From Streptomyces sp. NRRL F-2580 (GTDB lineage: Bacteria; Actinomycetota; Actinomycetes; Streptomycetales; Streptomycetaceae), in the NCBI RefSeq assembly GCF_000720115.1, contig NZ_JOIR01000030.1, positions 16,140 to 80,139 on the forward strand: 64,000 bases of DNA. Direction: 5' to 3'. Every line of letters begins with the position of its first letter. Position 1 is the first letter of the stretch. A program made the position numbers and the translations under genes. The notes below the pieces were generated by a model. That model saw nothing but the letters and a program-made list of their open reading frames with translations, had not been told where the DNA came from and made no database searches. Shown in pieces: positions 26,967 to 34,843 of the stretch.

Positions 26967-27812
26967 ATGAGCCGCAGCGACGTCCTCGTAGACGCCGACT
27001 GGGTCGAGGCCCACCTGAACGACGAGAACGTCGTCGTCGTCGAGGTGGACGAGGACACGTCCGCCTACGACAAGAACCACATCAAGAACGCCGTCCGGAT
27101 CGACTGGAAGCAGGACCTCCAGGACCCGGTCCGCCGTGACTTCGTGGACCAGGAGGGCTTCGAGAAGCTGCTCTCCGCCAAGGGCATCTCCAACGACGAC
27201 ACCGTCGTCCTCTACGGCGGCAACAACAACTGGTTCGCGTCCTACGCCTTCTGGTACTTCAAGCTCTACGGCCACCAGGACGTGAAGCTCCTCGACGGCG
27301 GCCGCAAGAAGTGGGAGCTCGACTCCCGCGACCTGGTCGACGGCAAGGACGTCCCGAGCCGCCCGGCCACCGAGTACAAGGCCAAGGCCCAGGACACCTC
27401 CATCCGCGCCTTCCGCGACGACGTCGTGGCCGCGATCGGCAACCTGAACCTGGTCGACGTCCGCTCGCCCGACGAGTTCTCGGGCAAGCTGCTCGCCCCG
27501 GCGCACCTCCCGCAGGAGCAGTCGCAGCGCCCCGGCCACGTGCCGAGCGCCCGCAACATCCCGTGGTCGAAGAACGCCAACGACGACGGCACCTTCAAGT
27601 CCGACGAGGAGCTCAAGGCCCTCTACGAGGCCGAGGGCGTCGACCTGTCGAAGGACACCATCGCCTACTGCCGCATCGGTGAGCGCTCCGCGCTCACGTG
27701 GCTGGTGCTGCACCAGATCCTGGGCCAGACGAACGTCAGGAACTACGACGGCTCCTGGACCGAGTACGGCTCGCTCGTCGGCGTGCCGATCGAGCTCGGC
27801 CCCAACAAGTAA
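26967..27812 (+). CDS. thiosulfate sulfurtransferase (rhodanese), CysA-like
   Basis: A 281-residue two-domain rhodanese. The N-terminal inactive domain (SRSDVLVDADWVEAHLNDEN) and C-terminal active domain are both complete; catalytic Cys235 lies in the loop CRIGERSALTW. CRIGER rather than the CRxGxR of some mercaptopyruvate enzymes supports thiosulfate or a related donor. It moves sulfane sulfur to cyanide or other acceptors in the cytosol. Strong ribosome-binding site GGAGGAG. It is preceded by a Cys-containing leader peptide and followed by a DUF1416 gene, an arrangement repeated in actinobacteria. Confidence 0.93.
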   Translation: MSRSDVLVDADWVEAHLNDENVVVVEVDEDTSAYDKNHIKNAVRIDWKQDLQDPVRRDFVDQEGFEKLLSAKGISNDDTVVLYGGNNNWFASYAFWYFKLYGHQDVKLLDGGRKKWELDSRDLVDGKDVPSRPATEYKAKAQDTSIRAFRDDVVAAIGNLNLVDVRSPDEFSGKLLAPAHLPQEQSQRPGHVPSARNIPWSKNANDDGTFKSDEELKALYEAEGVDLSKDTIAYCRIGERSALTWLVLHQILGQTNVRNYDGSWTEYGSLVGVPIELGPNK

Positions 27813-27865
27813 TCCCGGGCACGCGACGCCCCGTAGTACGACCTCTCTAGGACAGGACAGAGAAC

Positions 27866-28156
27866 ATGTGTGGAGCACAGATCGGCGGGCCCGACCTCGC
27901 GACGCTCAAGCCCGGTGAGACCGCGATCCAGGGCCAGGTGACCAAGGGCGGTGAGCCCATCAGCGGTTACGTGCGGCTGTTGGACGGCGGCGGCGAGTTC
28001 ACCGCCGAGGTCCCGACCTCGGCGACCGGCCAGTTCCGCTTCTACGCCGCTCCCGGCACCTGGACGCTGCGGGCGCTCGTCCCGGGTGCCCAGGCGGACC
28101 GTGCCGTCGTGGTCGCCGAGGCCGGCGGTGTGACGGACGTGGCGATCGCGGTCTGA
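27866..28156 (+). CDS. DUF1416 protein
   Basis: A 96-residue protein starting MCGAQIGGPDL, the typical DUF1416 N-terminus with a single Cys at position 2. The rest is an immunoglobulin-like or transthyretin-like beta-sandwich (IQGQVTKGGEPISGYVRLLD ... FRFYAAPGTWTLRALVPG). Function unknown; it consistently follows the rhodanese gene in actinobacteria. It lies 53 bases after the sulfurtransferase and is ended by a hairpin. Confidence 0.9.
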   Translation: MCGAQIGGPDLATLKPGETAIQGQVTKGGEPISGYVRLLDGGGEFTAEVPTSATGQFRFYAAPGTWTLRALVPGAQADRAVVVAEAGGVTDVAIAV

Positions 28157-28192
28157 GCACCGCACGTGTGATCGCTCGACAGATCGGCCGGA

Positions 28193-28239
28193 GGGCCGCA
28201 CCCCAGGGGGTTGGACGCCACTGGAACGGGGTGCGGCCC
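28193..28239 (+). terminator. hairpin terminator after the sulfurtransferase operon
   Basis: GGGCCGCACCCC (28193-28204) pairs perfectly with GGGGTGCGGCCC (28228-28239), followed by TTCGTG. Confidence 0.75.
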
Positions 28240-28288
28240 TTCGTGCCGTCCGCCTTGTGTTCGCGGCCGCCCGCTCTACGCTGGAGTC

Positions 28289-28552
28289 ATGTACGCCCGG
28301 CGCCGGCGCGCCTATTTCCTGCTCATGGGCGGATGCCTGGTCCTCTTCGTCTCCGCCTGGACCTTCGTGCGCCTGCTGTCGGTCGAGGCCGCGGTGGCCA
28401 TGTGCGTGGTCGCCATGGTCATCCCGCCGGTGGCCGCGATGATCGCCAACCGGCGCGGACCGGACGACCGCTGGTGGGACGACCCCTCGGGCGATCCGAA
28501 GTCCGACGAGTGGTGGGACGAACTGGACGGAAAGCGGCGTCACGAGGATTGA
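28289..28552 (+). CDS. DUF3099 membrane protein
   Basis: An 87-residue protein with two hydrophobic helices (YFLLMGGCLVLFVSAWTFV and AVAMCVVAMVIPPVAAMIA) and an acidic tail with DDRWWDDP and DEWWDELDG, the DUF3099 pattern. The ATG at 28289 starts MYARRRRAYF, a basic cytoplasmic end. TACGCT lies six bases before it (leaderless mRNA likely), overlapping a GGAG. Function unknown. Confidence 0.82.
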   Translation: MYARRRRAYFLLMGGCLVLFVSAWTFVRLLSVEAAVAMCVVAMVIPPVAAMIANRRGPDDRWWDDPSGDPKSDEWWDELDGKRRHED

Positions 28553-28665
28553 AACCTCACGAGACGAGACTGTGATCTACGTTCGTACAACTGCTCCCCT
28601 CCGGTGTGGGTCATGGGGTACGCGCGGGTAACCAACCTGCGCCTCCAGGCTTGTGGGGGACCCCT

Positions 28666-29454
28666 TTGGAACACGAACAGACCATCTCTGAGCAGCGGAA
28701 AGGGGAGGAAAGCGCACCGGAACCGGACGCCTCGGCCCCGCGCCGCCGGACGGGCCGCACGACCCTCCTGATCGCGGGCGCGGCCGTACTCGGCGTCCTC
28801 GCAGGGACGATCACCGGCTACGCGGTGCAGTACCACCGCGAGCCCACCCCGCTGCCGCCGCTCGCCCAGCAGGAGATGGCCGCGCCGAAGCCGGCGGCCG
28901 CGAACGACGCGACGAGCCGGCGCTCCATCAACGCCAACCGCTGGCACAAGGCGGACGAGGACCTGGCCAAGAAGCTGGTCGAGGTGCCCGGCGGCGCGAA
29001 GGACAGCTTCTCGGGTCCGATGTCCCCGGACGCGTTCTCCGCGAGCTACTTCGTCGACCCCGCCGACGGGCTCGGCCCGCTCGGCCGCCATGCCAAGAGC
29101 ATCGCCACCGCGCGGTGGTCCAAGGGCGACCGCGACTTCGTCGACGTCCGCCTGCTCCAGTACCGCGAGCGGAACGGAGCCGAGGACTTCTACGCCGGCA
29201 TGGTGCAGTACATGCCCGGCAAGGACTACGCGGGCAACGCGGGCGAGGATTTCCCGGGCGTTCCGGCGGACTTCGGCCACATGTGGATCGACTCCGAGGC
29301 GAACGAGAAGCCGGGCTACCTCCCGGTGCGCCAGGGCCGTGTCCTGGTCCGCCGCGGCGACGTCGTGATGGTCGTCGAGTGGACGAACAACCGCGGCGAC
29401 GTCGACGAGAAGGCCCTGGTCGAGCTGGCCAAGCGACAGATGGAGCGGCTGTGA
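28666..29454 (+). CDS. membrane-anchored exported protein, first of a three-gene cassette
   Basis: A 262-residue protein from the TTG at 28666 (GGGGGAC upstream); a GTG at 28606 would add 20 residues. A charged cytoplasmic tail (about 35 residues), one helix (TTLLIAGAAVLGVLAGTITGYAV) and an extracytoplasmic domain of about 200 residues follow. The core has ARWSKGDRDFVDVRLLQY and later GRVLVRRGDVVMVVEWTNN. I do not recognise the family. The stop overlaps the next start (GTGA). The two following genes share the same architecture. Confidence 0.75.
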   Translation: MEHEQTISEQRKGEESAPEPDASAPRRRTGRTTLLIAGAAVLGVLAGTITGYAVQYHREPTPLPPLAQQEMAAPKPAAANDATSRRSINANRWHKADEDLAKKLVEVPGGAKDSFSGPMSPDAFSASYFVDPADGLGPLGRHAKSIATARWSKGDRDFVDVRLLQYRERNGAEDFYAGMVQYMPGKDYAGNAGEDFPGVPADFGHMWIDSEANEKPGYLPVRQGRVLVRRGDVVMVVEWTNNRGDVDEKALVELAKRQMERL

Positions 29455-30278
29455 GCGAGCAGCAGAACGTGACCGCCGCCGACGCGGGGGACCCGGACGG
29501 GCAGGAGCCCGCGGTCACCGCCGCGCCCGCGCGCACGGCGAACCGCAGGACGCTGAAGCTGGTGTCGGCGGCCGCGGGCGTCGTCGTACTGGCGGGTGCC
29601 TGCCTGTGGGGCGCGTCCGCGCTGACGGGCGCCGACCGGACCGCGCCGACGCGGTACTGGGTGGCCGAGGACCACACGACGAAGGGCACGCAGCCCCCGG
29701 TGCCGTCCGTGCCGCCCAACGAGCTGACGGGCAAGCTGCTGCCGCTGCCCAAGAACTACTGGCTCGGCCCCGACCTCGACCCCGAGGGCAACGACTACTA
29801 CGTCCCGAGCGAGAAGGCGCTGCAGAGCTTCAAGGACGGCCGCACCGGGCTCTCCGGCAGCCAGCGCGCCGAGCGGGACAAGGCGCTGGCGGACCTGAAG
29901 CTCAAGGGCCTGGCGGGGCGCAGCTACGCCAGGCAGGAGGGCTACGGCTCCGCCGTCGCCGAGATCCGGCTCATGCAGGCCGATCCGCAGCAGGTCGCCA
30001 AGTTCGCCGAGTTCTCCAAGAAGCTCATCGAGCTCACCGGGGCGGGCGGCGGGGCGCCGCAGGTGGAGGGCCATCCGCAGGCCAAGTGCGGGCTGTCCCC
30101 GCTCACCGGTGGGGAGGACGACAAGAAGAAGATCGACGTCCTGGACTGCGTGGCCGTGGAGGGGGACGTCCTGGTGAGCTTCCGGATGTACGGGTCCACG
30201 GGCTTCGCGGTGAAGGACGCCGCGGGCCTGTTCAAGCAGCAACTCGACCACCTCAAGTCCCCCGGAGAGTCCGCGTGA
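29451..30278 (+). CDS. membrane-anchored exported protein, second of the cassette
   Basis: A 275-residue protein with a GTG start overlapping the previous stop. It begins MSEQQNVTAADAG, has a tail of about 35 residues, a helix (LKLVSAAAGVVVLAGACLWG) and an exported domain with YGSAVAEIRLMQADPQQVAKF, which aligns by pattern with the corresponding strand-helix of its neighbours. Two Cys (KCGLSP and LDCVAVEG) about 22 residues apart may form a disulfide. Function unknown. Confidence 0.75.
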   Translation: MSEQQNVTAADAGDPDGQEPAVTAAPARTANRRTLKLVSAAAGVVVLAGACLWGASALTGADRTAPTRYWVAEDHTTKGTQPPVPSVPPNELTGKLLPLPKNYWLGPDLDPEGNDYYVPSEKALQSFKDGRTGLSGSQRAERDKALADLKLKGLAGRSYARQEGYGSAVAEIRLMQADPQQVAKFAEFSKKLIELTGAGGGAPQVEGHPQAKCGLSPLTGGEDDKKKIDVLDCVAVEGDVLVSFRMYGSTGFAVKDAAGLFKQQLDHLKSPGESA

Positions 30279-31237
30279 GCGAGCAGACCGACACCGCCGC
30301 CGTGCCCGCGCCCGTGCCCGCGCCCGAGGCCGAGTCCGCCGCCGTGCCCGCGCCCGTGCCCGCGCCCGAGGCCGAGTCCGCCGCCGTGCCCGCGGTCGAG
30401 CCCACGCCCGAGGCCGCCCCGGAGGCCGTGCCGGCCGCGCCCAAGGACCGGCGGGCGCTGTTCGCCGCCCTGCGCTGGACCGCCGCCGTCGCCGTCTTCG
30501 CCGCCGTCGGCGCGGGGGTCGCGTACGGGATCACCCAGCCCGACCGCACCGACGTCCCCGGCCTGTCCACCGAGGACGACGGCCGCTGGACGTTCCCGGC
30601 GCTGTCCCAGCCCGCGCTGCCCGCCGGCGCCCCGGTGCCCCAGGGCCCGGACAACAAGGAAGGGACGCACTACGCGCAGCTCACCGGCCTGCTGCTGCCC
30701 GCTCCCAAGGGCGCCAAGGCCGACGACGCGGTCAAGGCGGACAAGGACGGGGTGGTGCCGCCCGACGCCTTCCTGGAGGAGTACGCGCCCGACACCCGCG
30801 AGAAGCTGAAGCAGTCCCTCGAATGGGACGGGCTGCGGCAGATCGTCGGCCGCGGCTGGACGACGGCCGACGGCACGCGCACGCACGTGTACCTGCTGCG
30901 CTTCCACTCGTCGGGCTTCGTGGACGCGTTCAAGGGCTGCGACACCAACGCGCGGTTCGACGGCGTCTCGGCGCTCGACCTGGACGACGTGTGGAGCAAG
31001 GCCAAGAACACCCAGATGAACAGCACCACGCTGGACTTCCCGGGGGCGGCCAACTTCGACGGCACCGACCTCAGCGTGTACCAGGAGGTGAAGCCCTTCC
31101 TCGGCGAGGAGCAGAGCAAGATCGGGTGCCTCCGGACGGGTGACGTCCTCGGCATGGTGATCCAGACCCGCAAGGGCGAGGTGGCCCCCGTCCCCTTCCA
31201 CCAGACGGTGATCCTGCAGAGCCAGCTGCTGAGCTGA
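30275..31237 (+). CDS. membrane-anchored exported protein, third of the cassette
   Basis: A 320-residue protein with a GTG start overlapping the previous stop. The N-terminal tail has a 14-residue repeat (VPAPVPAPEAESAA, two copies, encoded by a 42-bp DNA repeat) and more Pro/Ala/Glu sequence, then a helix (AVAVFAAVGAGVAYGI). The exported domain shows RTHVYLLRFHSSGFVDAFKG, similar in pattern to the two preceding genes, and two Cys (GCDTN and GCLRTG). The second gene and this one both begin MSEQ. Function unknown. Confidence 0.75.
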   Translation: MSEQTDTAAVPAPVPAPEAESAAVPAPVPAPEAESAAVPAVEPTPEAAPEAVPAAPKDRRALFAALRWTAAVAVFAAVGAGVAYGITQPDRTDVPGLSTEDDGRWTFPALSQPALPAGAPVPQGPDNKEGTHYAQLTGLLLPAPKGAKADDAVKADKDGVVPPDAFLEEYAPDTREKLKQSLEWDGLRQIVGRGWTTADGTRTHVYLLRFHSSGFVDAFKGCDTNARFDGVSALDLDDVWSKAKNTQMNSTTLDFPGAANFDGTDLSVYQEVKPFLGEEQSKIGCLRTGDVLGMVIQTRKGEVAPVPFHQTVILQSQLLS

Positions 31238-31358
31238 CGGCCGGGGCGGCCGCCGGGGGCAGACCGGTACGGCCCACCTCACACCGTGCGCCGGTCCCCG
31301 GGCCAGTAGGCTTGGGGACCGGCCCCGTCAGCCCCGAAACGATTCCGAGGAGCACCCC

Positions 31359-31460
31359 GTGCTTGAGGCAGTCTTCACCTCCCTGCTGGTCCTGGTCTGC
31401 GTCGGCGTCCTGGCCTTCACCGGCCTGGCCGTCAAGAAGCTGTACCAGGGTCAGCGCTGA
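31359..31460 (+). CDS. 33-residue single-span membrane protein
   Basis: GTG start with a clear GAGGAG ribosome-binding site seven to eight bases upstream. The product is a single helix (AVFTSLLVLVCVGVLAFTGL) followed by a basic end, AVKKLYQGQR. I recall a conserved small Streptomyces protein with the same KKLYQGQR end. It is 58 bases upstream of the nitrobindin-like gene, possibly co-transcribed. Function unknown. Confidence 0.7.
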   Translation: MLEAVFTSLLVLVCVGVLAFTGLAVKKLYQGQR

Positions 31461-31518
31461 GCGTCGGCTCGGCAGACCGCCCCGGAACCCCTCCCACAGA
31501 TCGCCTGAGCAGCCATTC

Positions 31519-32091
31519 ATGATCCAGATCCCGTCCGACCTGAACCCGGGCCTCGTCCCCCTCGCCTTCCTCCTCGGTACCTGGGAGGGCGCGGGCGTCT
31601 TCGACTTCCCCGGTGAGGAGAAGTGCAACTTCGGCCAGGAGGTCGTCTTCAGCCACGACGGCCGGGACTTCCTGGAGTACACCTCCCACAGCTGGGTCCT
31701 CGACGCCGAGGGCAACAAGGTGCGGCCGCTGGAGTCCGAGTCCGGTTACTGGCGCATCGACAAGGACCGCAAGGTCGAGATCGTCATGGTCCGCGACCAG
31801 GGCGTCGTCGAGGTCTGGTACGGCGAGCTCGCCGACCAGAAGCCCCAGATCGACCTGGCCACCGACGCGGTCGCCCGTACCGCGGCCTCCGGCCCGTACA
31901 GCGGCGGCAAGCGGCTCTACGGCTACGTGAAGAGCGACCTCATGTGGGTCGGCGAGAAGGCCACGCCGGACGTCGAGCTGCGTCCGTACATGTCGGCCCA
32001 GCTGAAGAAGGTCGTCACGCCCGAGGAGGTCGCCGAGATGGCGCGCAACCTCCCGGACATGCCGGACGACGGCATCGCCTTCTTCCGCTGA
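31519..32091 (+). CDS. ferric nitrobindin-like (FABP-fold) protein
   Basis: A 190-residue beta-barrel protein. The family motif GTWEGAG is at residues 20-26; EEKCNFGQEVVFSHDGRDFLEYTSHSW and GYWRIDK follow. In true nitrobindins a His in the last strand ligates heme iron; here the equivalent stretch reads VELRPYMSAQLKKV with no His, so heme binding is doubtful. Proteins of this kind are usually called ferric nitrobindin-like. ATG at 31519 has only a weak ribosome-binding site. Confidence 0.85.
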   Translation: MIQIPSDLNPGLVPLAFLLGTWEGAGVFDFPGEEKCNFGQEVVFSHDGRDFLEYTSHSWVLDAEGNKVRPLESESGYWRIDKDRKVEIVMVRDQGVVEVWYGELADQKPQIDLATDAVARTAASGPYSGGKRLYGYVKSDLMWVGEKATPDVELRPYMSAQLKKVVTPEEVAEMARNLPDMPDDGIAFFR

Positions 32092-32119
32092 GCGCAGCGT
32101 CCACAGGCTGTGCACGAAA

Positions 32120-32147
32120 GGGGACCGCGGGCTCGCCCGCGGTCCCC
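32120..32147 (+). terminator. terminator between the nitrobindin-like gene and nur
   Basis: A 13-bp perfect stem (32120-32132 with 32135-32147) with a minimal loop, flanked by GAAA and TTC. It lies where the -35 of the downstream leaderless promoter would be. Confidence 0.8.
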
Positions 32148-32169
32148 TTCGCACACATACACTGGCGGA

Positions 32170-32634
32170 GTGGTGAGCACCGAGAGCACCGATGGAACCC
32201 CAGGCCTGGACTGGAAGAGCGACCTGCGGCAGCGCGGATACCGGCTGACACCGCAGCGCCAGCTCGTGCTGGAAGCGGTCGACGCGCTGGAGCACGCGAC
32301 TCCGGACGAGATCCTCGTCGAGGTGCGCAAGACCGCCTCCGGGGTCAACATCTCCACGGTCTACCGCACGCTGGAGCTCCTGGAGGAGCTCAAGCTGGTC
32401 TCGCACGCCCACCTCGGGCACGGGGCCCCCACCTACCACCTCGCCGACCGGCACCACCACATCCACCTGGTCTGCCGTGACTGCGGCGACGTCATCGAGG
32501 CGGACGTGGACATCGCCGCCGAGTTCACGGCGAAGCTCCGCACCACCTTCGGTTTCGAGACCGACATGAAGCACTTCGCGATCTTCGGCCTGTGCGGGAA
32601 GTGCGCGGGCGAACAGCGTGCCGCCCAGGCGTAG
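32170..32634 (+). CDS. nur: Fur-family nickel-responsive regulator Nur
   Basis: A 154-residue Fur-family regulator. The DNA-binding half (DLRQRGYRLTPQRQLVLEAV, then NISTVYRTLELLEEL) is complete. His42 (LEHATPDEIL), the HLADRHHHIHL cluster and later TDMKHF give the His-rich metal sites described for S. coelicolor Nur; two CxxC pairs (CRDC, CGKC) form the structural zinc site. Nur represses nickel uptake and iron superoxide dismutase genes when nickel is present. TACACT lies six bases before the first of two GTG codons, so it is probably leaderless. Zur or a peroxide-type Fur are less likely from the His pattern. Confidence 0.82.
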   Translation: MVSTESTDGTPGLDWKSDLRQRGYRLTPQRQLVLEAVDALEHATPDEILVEVRKTASGVNISTVYRTLELLEELKLVSHAHLGHGAPTYHLADRHHHIHLVCRDCGDVIEADVDIAAEFTAKLRTTFGFETDMKHFAIFGLCGKCAGEQRAAQA

Positions 32635-32655
32635 CAGGGTCGTACGCTTGGTCCC

Positions 32656-33624
32656 ATGACCAGCAGCCCCTTGCTCCATCTCCCCGGCGCCGTCCAGGCC
32701 GAAGGCCGCGACGAGGGCGTCGCCGCCCACTACGGCGAGCTGTACGGCGAACAGCGCGCCCTCGCGGACGGACGCGGCTTCGTCGACCTCTCGCACCGCG
32801 GGGTCGTCACCGTCACCGGGCCGGAGCGGCTGAGCTGGCTGCACCTGCTGCTCACCCAGCACCTGACGGAGCTGCCGGCCGGGCAGGCCACCGAGGCGCT
32901 GATCCTCTCCGCGAACGGCCACATCGAGCACGCGCTCTACCTCGTCGACGACGGCGAGACCACGTGGGCGCACGTGGAGCCGGGCACCCAGGGCGAGCTG
33001 ATCGCCTACCTGGAGTCCATGAAGTTCTTCTACCGCGTCGAAGTCGCCGACCGCACCGAGGAGTTCGCGGTCGTGCACCTGCCGGCCGGCTCCATCGCCG
33101 AGGTCGCCAAGGAGCACGTCGTACGGGAGACCCCGCACGGCCGTGACGTCTTCCTGCCCCGCGCCGAGCTGGAGTCCTTCGCCGCCTCGCACGGCCCGGC
33201 CGCCGGCCTCCTCGCCTACGAGGCCCTGCGCGTCGAGGCGCACCGGCCGCGGCTCGGCCAGGAGACCGACCACCGGACCATCCCGCACGAGCTGGGCTGG
33301 ATCGGCACCGCCGTGCACCTGCAGAAGGGCTGTTACCGCGGCCAGGAGACGGTGGCCCGCGTCCACAACCTGGGCAAGCCCCCGCGCCGCCTGGTCTTCC
33401 TCCACCTGGACGGCTCCGAGGTGGTCCTCCCGGCCCACGGCGCACCGGTCCGGCTCGCCGCCGACGGGGAGGAGGGCCGCCAGCTGGGCTTCGTGACCAC
33501 CGCCGTCCGCCACCACGAGCTGGGCCCGATCGCCCTCGCGCTGGTCAAGCGGAACGTACCGGTGGACGCCCCGCTGCTGGTCGGGAAGACCGCGGCCGCG
33601 CAGGAGGTCGTCGTGGCCCCCTGA
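32656..33624 (+). CDS. ygfZ: YgfZ/GcvT-domain folate-binding protein
   Basis: A 322-residue protein of the YgfZ family, which binds tetrahydrofolate and helps repair or assemble some Fe-S enzymes. The signature K-G-C-Y-x-G-Q-E is intact (QKGCYRGQETVARVHNLG). The N-terminal GcvT-like fold has DLSHRGVVTVTGPERLSWL. TACGCT seven bases before the ATG suggests a leaderless transcript. It is 21 bases after nur but has its own promoter. Confidence 0.9.
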   Translation: MTSSPLLHLPGAVQAEGRDEGVAAHYGELYGEQRALADGRGFVDLSHRGVVTVTGPERLSWLHLLLTQHLTELPAGQATEALILSANGHIEHALYLVDDGETTWAHVEPGTQGELIAYLESMKFFYRVEVADRTEEFAVVHLPAGSIAEVAKEHVVRETPHGRDVFLPRAELESFAASHGPAAGLLAYEALRVEAHRPRLGQETDHRTIPHELGWIGTAVHLQKGCYRGQETVARVHNLGKPPRRLVFLHLDGSEVVLPAHGAPVRLAADGEEGRQLGFVTTAVRHHELGPIALALVKRNVPVDAPLLVGKTAAAQEVVVAP

Positions 33625-33636
33625 GGGCCCGGGACG

Positions 33637-34062
33637 TCAGACGTCGATGACGATGGTGAACGGGCCGTGGTTGGTCAGCGAGACCCGCATGTCCGCGCCG
33701 AACCGGCCCGTCTCCACCGTCGCGCCCAGCGCGCGCAGCTGCGCCACGACCTCGTCGACCAGCGGCTCGGCCACCGGGCCCGGCGCCGCCGCGTTCCACG
33801 TGGGGCGGCGGCCCTTGCGGGCGTCGCCGTAGAGCGTGAACTGGGAGATCACCAGCAGCGGCGCGTTCACGTCGCTGCAGGACTTCTCCGCCTCCAGGAT
33901 CCGCACCGACCACAGCTTGCGGGCCAGCACGGCCGCCTTCTCCGGCGTGTCGTCGTGGGTCACCCCCACCAGCACGCACAGTCCTTCGCCGACGATCTCG
34001 CCCACGGTCTCGCCGCCCACGACGACGCGCGCGCCGTCCACCCTCTGCACCACTGCTCGCAT
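33637..34062 (-). CDS. dtd: D-aminoacyl-tRNA deacylase
   Basis: A 141-residue [16 protein letters not shown] is the typical N-terminus; the catalytic-site signatures [17 protein letters not shown] and [11 protein letters not shown] (carrying the cross-subunit Gly-Pro) are both present. It removes D-amino acids and Gly from mischarged tRNA. It converges on ygfZ with a 12-base gap. The start ATG at 34060-34062 is preferred over upstream extensions, which are Arg-rich and lack a ribosome-binding site. Confidence 0.95.
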   Translation of the reverse strand: MRAVVQRVDGARVVVGGETVGEIVGEGLCVLVGVTHDDTPEKAAVLARKLWSVRILEAEKSCSDVNAPLLVISQFTLYGDARKGRRPTWNAAAPGPVAEPLVDEVVAQLRALGATVETGRFGADMRVSLTNHGPFTIVIDV

Positions 34063-34198
34063 ACCACCTGTGTACCAGCCGTGCACCCGTCCGGGGCCGA
34101 TCGGGTGGAGTGGGACTGCATCGGGGCCACGGAGAGTGGCACCATGCACGCAGGCGGTGCGGGTGCGCCGCACCGGTCGAGGGGACGGACACGTTCGT

Positions 34199-34798
34199 AT
34201 GAATACTTCTGGTACCTCCGTACCTGCATCACCCGCTTCCATCGCAGCTGCCGCGGTACGACCGCCCGCGCAGCGCACGGCCGAGACGCAGGGGACGCCG
34301 ACCCCGACCACCGCGCTCGGGCTGCCGGAACTGCGCGCGCTGCGCCGTGACGCCCAGCGCGACGAGGCCGATCTGAGCTATGTGCGCAGACTGCTCCAGG
34401 GCCGCATCGACATCCTGCGCGCCGAACTCGCCCGCCGCAGCGACCCCGAGCTCGCCCGCCGCACCGACCCCGAGGCGCCGGTGGTGGACCGGCTCTCGGT
34501 GATCCTCGCCGACGCCCCCTCCAGCCGCAGCGCCTCCGCCCGGCACCTCACGCTCGGCACCCCGCGCAGCGAGGAGTACCGGCTGCTGGCGGCGGAGATG
34601 CTGGCCGACGTGGAGCTCTCGGACCTGGGCGCCCGCACCGACGACGAGCTGCACGACGGGATGGGGAAGCTGGTGCGGTACGAGCAGCAGGTCTCGCGGC
34701 GCCGGCAGCAGCTCCAGCGCACGGCGGACGACTGCAGTGCGGAGATCACCCGCCGGTACCGGGAGGGAGAGGCGCAGGTGGACGACCTGCTGGCGTAA
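34199..34798 (+). CDS. rsiG: c-di-GMP-binding anti-sigma factor RsiG
   Basis: A 199-residue helical protein. The RsiG motif E(x)3S(x)2R(x)3Q(x)3D occurs twice: Glu56-Ser60-Arg63-Gln67-Asp71 and Glu162-Ser166-Arg169-Gln173-Asp177. In S. venezuelae the two helices carrying these motifs form a coiled coil that binds two c-di-GMP and then sequesters the sporulation sigma factor WhiG. About 40 N-terminal residues are disordered-looking (Ala/Pro/Thr). ATG at 34199 with GGGGAC upstream. whiG is not in this window. Confidence 0.92.
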   Translation: MNTSGTSVPASPASIAAAAVRPPAQRTAETQGTPTPTTALGLPELRALRRDAQRDEADLSYVRRLLQGRIDILRAELARRSDPELARRTDPEAPVVDRLSVILADAPSSRSASARHLTLGTPRSEEYRLLAAEMLADVELSDLGARTDDELHDGMGKLVRYEQQVSRRRQQLQRTADDCSAEITRRYREGEAQVDDLLA

Positions 34799-34843
34799 AT
34801 ATTCGGGCGACTGGCGCCGGTCGGGCGATTAGCGTGGCCCGCT

